A DNA stretch of 7,469 nucleotides from Bacillota bacterium (GTDB taxonomy: Bacteria; Bacillota; UBA994), in NCBI GenBank assembly GCA_018725535.1, contig QLUS01000080.1:1-7469 (forward strand), read 5' to 3'. The position numbers were made by a program, and so were the translations under genes. The first letter of the stretch is position 1, and every line of letters starts with the position of its first letter. Shown one piece after another: positions 1-4,885 of this stretch. The notes under the pieces were generated by a model that was not told where the DNA came from, made no database searches, and was given only the letters and a program-made list of their open reading frames with translations.

Positions 1-8
1 TAAGGGGC

Positions 9-1241
9 GTGACTTCATTGACAGACTTGTGGGACATCATTATTGTGGGCGGCGGCCCAGGCGGACTGGCTGCTGCTATGTACGGGGCGCGCAGCAAGCA
101 AAAGACTTTGCTGATCGAGAAGGGCAAGACAGGCGGACAAGCTGCGACGACTTGGGACATGGAGAACTATCCGGGCTTTGCCAAGGGGACAACAGGGCCA
201 GGCCTAATGCAGGCGTTTACTGAGCACGCCACTTCGTTTGGCGCAGAAATTGTGCGCGGCGAGGTAGTGGACGTGGCCGCCGAAGACAAGGTAGTCACCC
301 TTAAAGACGGCACCAAGCATCACGGGCGTACGCTCATCCTCGCGCCAGGAGCTGTTCCACGCACGCTAGGCGTGAAAGGTGAAAGCGCCCTGCGTGGCAA
401 GGGCGTGTCTTATTGCGCGACGTGCGACGCCGATTTCTTCACGGATCTGGATATCGTCGTGCTTGGCAATGGGGATGCCGCGATTGAAGAAGGCAATTAC
501 CTCACGAAATTCGCCAACTCTGTTACCGTCGTCGTGATTCACGATGAAGGAGTGCTCGATGCGGCTCCCATGTTGCAGGAGCGCGCTTTTCGCAACCCGA
601 AAATGAAATTTGTGTGGAATTCTACCCTGCAGGAGATTCGCGGAGACGGCATCGTAGAGAGCGTACTTCTGCGTAACGTCAAAACTAACGAGCTTACCGA
701 AATGGAGACTAACGGCGTATTTATCTATGTCGGAACAATCCCCCAGACCGGCTTCCTGCAGGGTAAAGTGAACCTTGACGAGCGCGGCTACATTATTACC
801 AACGAACAAATGGAAACTAATGTTGACGGCGTGTTTGGCATAGGTGACGCACGCGTAACTTACTTGCGGCAGGTTATCACTGCTGCGGCGGACGGGGCTA
901 TTGCCGCTGTCGCTGCTGAGAAGTACATTATCGAAGAAGAGGGCTTCAAGGAATCTGTCCTCGCCGAAGAGCGTCCCGTAGCTGTCGTCTTCTGGACACC
1001 TATGAGCAGCAGATGCCTAGAAATGATGCCTAGCATAGAGTCCGCCCTTTCGGCCTTCGGCGATAATGTCAAGATATGGAAACTAGATACCTACCGTAAC
1101 CGCCGCGTGGCTTCACGCTACGGTGTCACGCAGAACCCAACGATTGTGTTTTTCCATCGCGGTCAGGTGGCCGCTCGCTTGGTTGACGCCGAGATAACGT
1201 CCGAAACCATTAACACTACACTTGTTGCGCTAGTTAACTAA
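9..1241 (+). CDS. trxB: Thioredoxin reductase with fused degenerate thioredoxin-like domain
   Basis: Flavoprotein that reduces the thioredoxin which regenerates selenoprotein A. Residues 1 to about 312 are a complete low-molecular-weight thioredoxin reductase: FAD-binding GGGPGG (14–19), redox CATC (136–139), nucleotide-binding GNGDAA (153–158), and the C-terminal FAD motif GIGD (277–280) with RQVITAAADG (287–296). The arginine-rich HRRxxxR that usually contacts the NADPH 2'-phosphate is absent; the segment reads VVIHDEGVLD (175–184), so the electron donor is uncertain. Residues about 320–410 form a thioredoxin-like domain not found in standard reductases of about 310–320 residues. It aligns with the downstream TrxA (shared KLDTxxNRR and cis-proline P377), but the first active-site Cys is Ser333 and only Cys336 remains. 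The GTG start gives the longest frame, but the AAGGGG at 2–7 leaves only one base before it; TTG at 18 has a better spacing of ten. The preceding TAA at 1–3 may end an upstream gene. The reductase identity is secure; the tail's role is unknown. Confidence 0.93.
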   Translation: MTSLTDLWDIIIVGGGPGGLAAAMYGARSKQKTLLIEKGKTGGQAATTWDMENYPGFAKGTTGPGLMQAFTEHATSFGAEIVRGEVVDVAAEDKVVTLKDGTKHHGRTLILAPGAVPRTLGVKGESALRGKGVSYCATCDADFFTDLDIVVLGNGDAAIEEGNYLTKFANSVTVVVIHDEGVLDAAPMLQERAFRNPKMKFVWNSTLQEIRGDGIVESVLLRNVKTNELTEMETNGVFIYVGTIPQTGFLQGKVNLDERGYIITNEQMETNVDGVFGIGDARVTYLRQVITAAADGAIAAVAAEKYIIEEEGFKESVLAEERPVAVVFWTPMSSRCLEMMPSIESALSAFGDNVKIWKLDTYRNRRVASRYGVTQNPTIVFFHRGQVAARLVDAEITSETINTTLVALVN

Positions 1242-1260
1242 CCTAAGAGGGGGTGAAGAA

Positions 1261-1578
1261 ATGATTGAAGTCCACAAGGATAACTTTGACACAGAAGTGC
1301 TGCAAGCGGACGGCCTCACCATAGTTGATTTTTGGGGTCCTAAGTGCGAGAAGTGCTTGGCCCTGATGCCAGACTTCTACCGCATCGCGGAGCAGTACGC
1401 AGGAGAAGCTAAGTTTTGCAAGCTCGATACTTCTGGCAATCGTCGTTTGGCCATTGCTCAGAAGGTCTTAGGTCTGCCTGTGATCGCCTTCTATCGCGGC
1501 GGAGAGAAGATTGCCGAGTTAGGCCCGAGCGAGTGCAGCGCCGAAAGCATCGAAGCTAAAGTCAAAGAACTAATTTAG
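1261..1578 (+). CDS. trxA: Thioredoxin of the glycine reductase system, CEKC active site
   Basis: Small cytoplasmic thioredoxin of 105 residues, the normal length. It is expected to carry electrons from TrxB to oxidised selenoprotein A. The thioredoxin fold is recognisable from VDFW (22–25, with the buried Asp23), the redox centre C29-E-K-C32, and the cis-proline P73 before the last strands. The centre differs from the usual WCGPC: the Trp before the first Cys is Lys28 and Gly-Pro is Glu-Lys. Thioredoxins of amino-acid-fermenting anaerobes such as Eubacterium acidaminophilum are known to have atypical centres, so this fits the context. It starts 19 bases after trxB behind a strong AGGGGGTG site (1248–1255). 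Its stop codon runs into the ribosome binding site of grdE, which implies a tightly coupled operon. The C-terminal domain of TrxB appears to be a diverged paralogue. Confidence 0.95.
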   Translation: MIEVHKDNFDTEVLQADGLTIVDFWGPKCEKCLALMPDFYRIAEQYAGEAKFCKLDTSGNRRLAIAQKVLGLPVIAFYRGGEKIAELGPSECSAESIEAKVKELI

Positions 1579-1589
1579 GGGGTGCTCGT

Positions 1590-2873
1590 ATGCGTTTGGA
1601 ATTGCGCAACATCACAATTAAGGACGTGCGTTTTGGGGCCCAAACGGAAGTTAAGGGCGATGTACTGTATGTCAACAAGCAAGAGATGATCGATGCTTTG
1701 CAGGATGAGCGCTTGACATCCATTGATGTTGAGATCGCCAAACCCAACGAGGCTACGCGTATTGTACCGGTGAAGGACGTCATTGAACCGCGCGTCAAAG
1801 TAGAAGGCAGCGGCGGCGTGTTCCCGGGATTCGTCAGCAAAGTGGACATGGTCGGTAGCGGCGTAACTCACGTGCTTAAGGGTGTGGCTGTGGTCACAAC
1901 CGGCAAGATTGTCGGATTCCAAGAGGGGATTATCGACATGAGCGGTCCGGGCGCGCAGTACACCCCGTTCTCCGACACACTTAATGTCGTCCTAGTGGCG
2001 GAGCCCGTACAGGGGCTTCTACAGCACGACCACGAGGCTGCGCTGCGCACCATGGGGCTTAAGGCAGCGGCTTACTTAGGGGAGGCCGGGCGTCACGCCA
2101 AGCCGACAAACACAGAGGTTTTTGATTGTCCGCCCTTGCCGCAGGCGCTGTTGCAGTTTCCGGGGCTTCCGAAAGTCGCCTATGTGTACATGCTGCAAAG
2201 TCAAGGGTTGCTTCACGATACCTATGTCTATGGCATTGATGCCAAGCGCACTTTGCCTACGTTCATTTATCCCACGGAAGTTATGGATGGCGCGATTGTC
2301 TCGGGTAACTGCGTGTCGGCCTGCGACAAGAACACTACCTTCCACCATCAGAACAGCCCGGTCATCCATGAACTACTAGCCCGGCATGGCAAGGACTACA
2401 ACTTTATCGGCGTAGTAGTCACTAACGAGAACGTGACGCTGTCAGACAAAGAGCGCTCCTCTAATTTTACCGCCAAATTGGTCGAATGGCTGGGAGTTGA
2501 CGCCGTGATTATCTCGGAGGAAGGCTTTGGTAATCCCGACACTGACCTGATGATGAACTGCGTTAAGCTCGAGAAGAAGGGCATTAAGACTGTATTGGTG
2601 ACAGATGAGTACGCCGGACAGGACGGTGCCTCGCAGTCCTTAGCCGATGCTGACCCCTTAGCTGACGCGGTAATCACCGCCGGTAACGCCAATGAAGTCA
2701 TTGTTCTGCCGCCTATGCAGAAGCTGCTTGGTCACAAGGAAACCGCAGATGTTATTGCGGGAGGTTGGTACGGCTCGCTGGCCGCTGACGGCTCCATTAC
2801 CGCAGAAATCCAAGTCATTACTGGTGCGACTAACGAACTTGGCTTTAGTAAACTGACGTCTAAGGGAGTTTAG
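1590..2873 (+). CDS. grdE: Glycine reductase component B, alpha/beta proprotein (GrdE)
   Basis: Precursor of the two smaller subunits of component B. In characterised GrdE proteins the chain is cut before a Cys, which becomes the pyruvoyl group that forms a Schiff base with the amino group of the substrate. Here the matching site is SGN-C at residues 238–241: Asn240 would end a fragment of about 240 residues and Cys241 would become the pyruvoyl N-terminus of a fragment of about 187 residues. These sizes fit the roughly 25 and 22 kDa products known for the family. The total length of 427 is normal. Other conserved-looking stretches are the EGSGGVFPGF region (72–81) and NENVTLSDKERSSNF (279–293). 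The ATG at 1590 lies seven bases after AGGGGG (1577–1582), which overlaps the trxA stop. Position between trxA and grdA is the usual one. Cleavage is inferred from the family, not seen. Confidence 0.96.
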   Translation: MRLELRNITIKDVRFGAQTEVKGDVLYVNKQEMIDALQDERLTSIDVEIAKPNEATRIVPVKDVIEPRVKVEGSGGVFPGFVSKVDMVGSGVTHVLKGVAVVTTGKIVGFQEGIIDMSGPGAQYTPFSDTLNVVLVAEPVQGLLQHDHEAALRTMGLKAAAYLGEAGRHAKPTNTEVFDCPPLPQALLQFPGLPKVAYVYMLQSQGLLHDTYVYGIDAKRTLPTFIYPTEVMDGAIVSGNCVSACDKNTTFHHQNSPVIHELLARHGKDYNFIGVVVTNENVTLSDKERSSNFTAKLVEWLGVDAVIISEEGFGNPDTDLMMNCVKLEKKGIKTVLVTDEYAGQDGASQSLADADPLADAVITAGNANEVIVLPPMQKLLGHKETADVIAGGWYGSLAADGSITAEIQVITGATNELGFSKLTSKGV

Positions 2874-2877
2874 GGTG

Positions 2878-2933
2878 GCGGACAGCTTACAGCGGACAGC
2901 TTACAGCGGAAAGCGGAAAGCGGAAAGCGGAAA
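2878..2933 (+). repeat. Heptanucleotide tandem array (GCGGAAA type)
   Basis: Eight consecutive 7-base units begin five bases after the grdE stop. In order they read GCGGACA, GCTTACA, GCGGACA, GCTTACA and then four identical GCGGAAA. The first four can also be read as two copies of a 14-base unit. The array is non-coding in context: it lies between grdE and the grdA ribosome binding site. Its inverted complement appears directly after the last gene of the window at 7451–7469, so it is a dispersed element of this genome and not a chance run. Function unknown. Confidence 0.9.
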
Positions 2934-2946
2934 GCCCGCTCCCCAG

Positions 2947-2967
2947 TTCATGATTCAAGATTCACGA
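2947..2967 (+). repeat. Three degenerate TTCANGA heptamers
   Basis: Three adjacent 7-base units, TTCATGA, TTCAAGA and TTCACGA, differ only at the fifth base. They lie 13 bases after the GCGGAAA array and keep the same 7-base period with a different consensus. This looks like a second short tandem repeat family placed in the same gap. The array is small, so chance similarity is possible. Confidence 0.6.
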
Positions 2968-2977
2968 GACCCAAACA

Positions 2978-2986
2978 AAAGGAGGT
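2978..2986 (+). promoter_or_regulatory. Strong ribosome binding site fixing the GTG start of grdA
   Basis: AAAGGAGGT is a near-perfect Shine-Dalgarno sequence ending seven bases before the GTG at 2994. It decides the start of grdA, which would otherwise be missed because the frame is interrupted by UGA at 3117 and the next ATG (3135) lies behind it. Confidence 0.9.
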
Positions 2987-2993
2987 CACACAA

Positions 2994-3458
2994 GTGCTTA
3001 AGGGCAAAAAGGTGGTCATACTCGGTGACCGCGACGGAGTGCCCGGACTCGCCATTGAAGAATGCGTGAAGTCTGCGGGTGGCGACGTAGCGTTCTCTGT
3101 CACCGAATGCTTTGTCTGAACGGCCGCAGGTGCCATGGACCTAGAGAATCAACGTAGGGTAAAAGCGATCGCCGAGAAAAACGGCCCCGCGAACATTATC
3201 GTTGTTCTCGGAGGAGCCGAGGCAGAAGCCGCAGGCTTAGCTGCCGAAACCGTTACCGCAGGCGACCCTACCTACGCAGGTCCTTTGGCCGGAGTCCAGT
3301 TAGGACTCGCAGTTTATCACATCTTTGAACTTAAAGACCATGTTGATGCCGGTGTCTACGATGAACAGATCAGCATGATGGAGATGGTGCTTGACGTGGA
3401 CGCCATTATTGCCGAAGTTAGCGGCATACGTAAATCACACAGCAAATACGGGCAGTAA
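2994..3458 (+). CDS. grdA: Glycine reductase selenoprotein A (GrdA), UGA read as selenocysteine
   Basis: Small selenoprotein of 154 residues that accepts the carboxymethyl group from component B on its selenocysteine and presents it to component C. The frame runs from GTG 2994 through an internal TGA at 3117–3119 to TAA at 3456. Both sides of the TGA read as GrdA: GDRDGVPGLAIEEC before it, then TECFVU (37–42) followed by TAAGAMDLEN, and later AGDPTYAGPLAGVQLGL. The redox motif is Cys39-Phe-Val-Sec42; the cysteine partners Sec when the protein is oxidised and is then re-reduced by thioredoxin. Length matches the family (about 155–160). Homology on both sides excludes a real stop. A start at ATG 3135 would give only the C-terminal 107 residues without the active site. 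Candidate recoding hairpins lie just after the TGA. grdB follows 30 bases downstream. Confidence 0.96.
3117..3160 (+). promoter_or_regulatory. UGA codon and candidate bacterial SECIS element of grdA
   Basis: Bacterial selenocysteine insertion needs a hairpin in the mRNA just downstream of the UGA, bound by SelB. Two overlapping foldings are visible. In one, ACC-TA (3139–3143) pairs with TA-G-GGT (3155–3160) with one bulged G and an 11-base loop starting with G, 24 bases after the UGA. In the other, AGGT (3128–3131) pairs with ACCT (3139–3142) around a 7-base loop, 12 bases after the UGA. The first matches the spacing usual for bacterial SECIS elements better. Neither is a strong stem, so the exact structure is uncertain although some element must be present. 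Confidence 0.5.
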
Positions 3459-3488
3459 CCGTCGCTCCTAACAGAAGGGGGGAAAAAC

Positions 3489-4802
3489 ATGAGCAACCAG
3501 AAACTTAAGGTGGTTCACTACCTGAACCAGTTCTACGGTGGTATCGGCGGCGAAGACAAAGCCGGCCATCTTCCAGAAGAGCGTGCGGGAGCGCTAGGCC
3601 CAGGGCAGGCGCTACAGGCAGCTCTGGGTACGGATGCTGAAATCGTAGCCACCGTGATTTGCGGCGACGACTATTTCGCCGAGAATCTCGATGGAGCTTT
3701 ACACACCGTCATTACGATGATCAAAGCTCACGCTCCGGACCTCGTCGTGACCGGTCCCGCGTTTAATGCCGGGCGATACGGCGTAGCTTGCGGTGCCGTG
3801 GCTAAGGCTGTGTTTGAGGAACTTCACGTTCCGGTTGTGAGCGGCATGTACCATGAGAACCCGGGCGTCGAAATGTACCGCCGTTACGCCTACGTCGTAA
3901 AGACCGGGAACAGCGCGGCCGACATGCGCAAAGCCATACCGGCTATCGCCAATTTGGTTAAGGCACTTGGTAAGCGGGAAGAAGTCACACCCGAAACCCA
4001 CGCCTACATCCCGCAAGGTCTGCGCAAAAACTACTTCCATGCTGAGCGCGGCGCCAAGCGTGCCGTAGATATGCTGGTGGCAAAGATCAATGCACAACCG
4101 TTTGTCACGGAATACCCAATGCCGCACTTTGACCGCGTGGCTCCCAATATGCCTATTGCGGACGCGAGTAAGGCTAAGATTGCGTTGGTGACCTCTGGCG
4201 GCATCGTTCCCAAAGGCAACCCCGACCACATTGAATCCTCAAGCGCCAGCCGCTATGGTAAGTACGATATACAAGGTGTATCGGACCTGACACCAGAGAA
4301 GTATGCTACTGCCCACGGCGGATATGACCCGGTTTATGCTAACCTTGACTCAGACAGAGTGCTACCAGTGGATGTACTGCGCGAGATGGAGCAAGCTGGC
4401 GAAATTGGCGTGCTGCACCGTTACTTCTACACCACCGTTGGCAATGGCACTTCGGTCGCCAATTGTGCCGCCTTTGCCAAGAAGTTTGTTCAGGAGTTAG
4501 TTAACGATGGCGTGCAAGCGGTCATCCTTACCAGTACCTGAGGCACCTGTACGCGTTGCGGTGCAACGATGGTAAAGGAAATTGAGCGCGCAGGTCTGCC
4601 GGTTGTACACATGTGTGCGATAGTACCCATTTCGTTGACTGTGGGTGCTAACAGGATTGTGCCAACCGTGTCTATCCCACATCCACTCGGCAATCCCCAG
4701 ATGACTGCTGCGGACGAGAAAGAGCTGCGCCGCCGCCTAGTGCGGAAGGCCTTACGAGCTCTAGAGACCGAGATTCACGGCCAAGTAGTATTTGACAAAT
4801 AA
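3489..4802 (+). CDS. grdB: Glycine reductase component B, selenoprotein gamma subunit (GrdB), UGA read as selenocysteine
   Basis: Substrate-specific selenoprotein subunit of component B; with the GrdE fragments it binds glycine and releases the carboxymethyl group towards GrdA. The frame runs from ATG 3489 through TGA at 4539–4541 (residue 351) to TAA at 4800, giving 437 residues, normal for GrdB. The upstream part has YLNQFYGGIGGEDKAG (11–26) and GNPDHIESSSASRYGKY near residue 240. The catalytic segment is VILTST-Sec351-GTCTRC, a Sec-x-x-Cys-x-x-Cys motif with Cys354 and Cys357. The downstream part, VKEIERAGLPVVHMCAIVPI through ANRIVPTVSIPHPLGNP, is the typical GrdB end. Operon context favours glycine over sarcosine (GrdF) or betaine (GrdH), but sequence alone does not fully exclude these. 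The ribosome site AAGGGGGG (3475–3482) is six bases upstream. Ordinary gene finding would split this into 350- and 77-residue pieces. Confidence 0.95.
4539..4573 (+). promoter_or_regulatory. UGA codon and bacterial SECIS hairpin of grdB
   Basis: A perfect six-base-pair inverted repeat, CGTTGC (4554–4559) and GCAACG (4563–4568), encloses the triloop GGT. The loop begins 18 bases after the UGA. A lower helix can form between ACC (4545–4547) and GGT (4571–4573) across an internal loop. Spacing and a G at the start of the apical loop match the accepted bacterial SECIS model, in which SelB recognises a GU-containing apical loop. Coding constraint and structure coincide here over the Cys-x-x-Cys codons. 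Confidence 0.85.
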
Positions 4803-4813
4803 CCGCGGTGATG

Positions 4814-4836
4814 TGCGGGCGGGTTACCCGCCCGCA
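4814..4836 (+). terminator. GC-rich hairpin between grdB and grdCD (attenuator or partial terminator)
   Basis: A perfect ten-base-pair stem, TGCGGGCGGG (4814–4823) and CCCGCCCGCA (4827–4836), closes a TTA loop in the 83-base gap after grdB. A G·U pair can extend it at the base. The stem is as strong as that of an intrinsic terminator, but the following bases, TTAATATCTTT, are an interrupted U tract. Partial termination, or a block to RNA decay that sets the ratio of components A/B to C, are both reasonable. grdCD has its own ribosome binding site, and no clear promoter is visible between the hairpin and its start. Confidence 0.65.
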
Positions 4837-4869
4837 TTAATATCTTTACGTGTTCCCACATCCAAGAAT

Positions 4870-4876
4870 GAGGTGA
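4870..4876 (+). promoter_or_regulatory. Ribosome binding site of grdCD
   Basis: GAGGTGA lies nine bases before the ATG at 4886 and supports that start. It precedes the only translation start in this frame, and no second Shine-Dalgarno with start codon is evident at the GrdC–GrdD junction near 6320–6330. Confidence 0.8.
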
Positions 4877-4885
4877 CAAGATTAC

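Noticed and set aside
2878..2967. CRISPR array
   Set aside because: Units are 7 bases long and directly adjacent, with no spacers and no cas genes nearby.
2875..3069. 64-codon frame starting GTG at 2875 just after grdE
   Set aside because: Its first half is a translation of the heptamer repeat array and its second half overlaps grdA in another frame. No ribosome binding site fits and the low-complexity peptide has no recognisable domain.
3135..3458. grdA as a 107-residue gene starting at ATG 3135
   Set aside because: The frame continues upstream through the UGA into the conserved GrdA N-terminus, and the strong ribosome binding site precedes GTG 2994. The ATG is the Met of the conserved AGAMDLEN segment.
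3489..4541. grdB as a pseudogene truncated by a stop codon
   Set aside because: The TGA falls exactly at the known selenocysteine position of GrdB, the frame resumes with conserved sequence, and a SECIS-type hairpin follows.
4569..4802. Separate 77-residue gene after grdB
   Set aside because: It is the C-terminal part of GrdB after selenocysteine 351; the ATG lies immediately after the recoding hairpin and has no ribosome binding site.
4837..4870. Internal promoter for grdCD
   Set aside because: The stretch is AT-rich only in part, and no paired -35 and -10 boxes with acceptable spacing could be identified.
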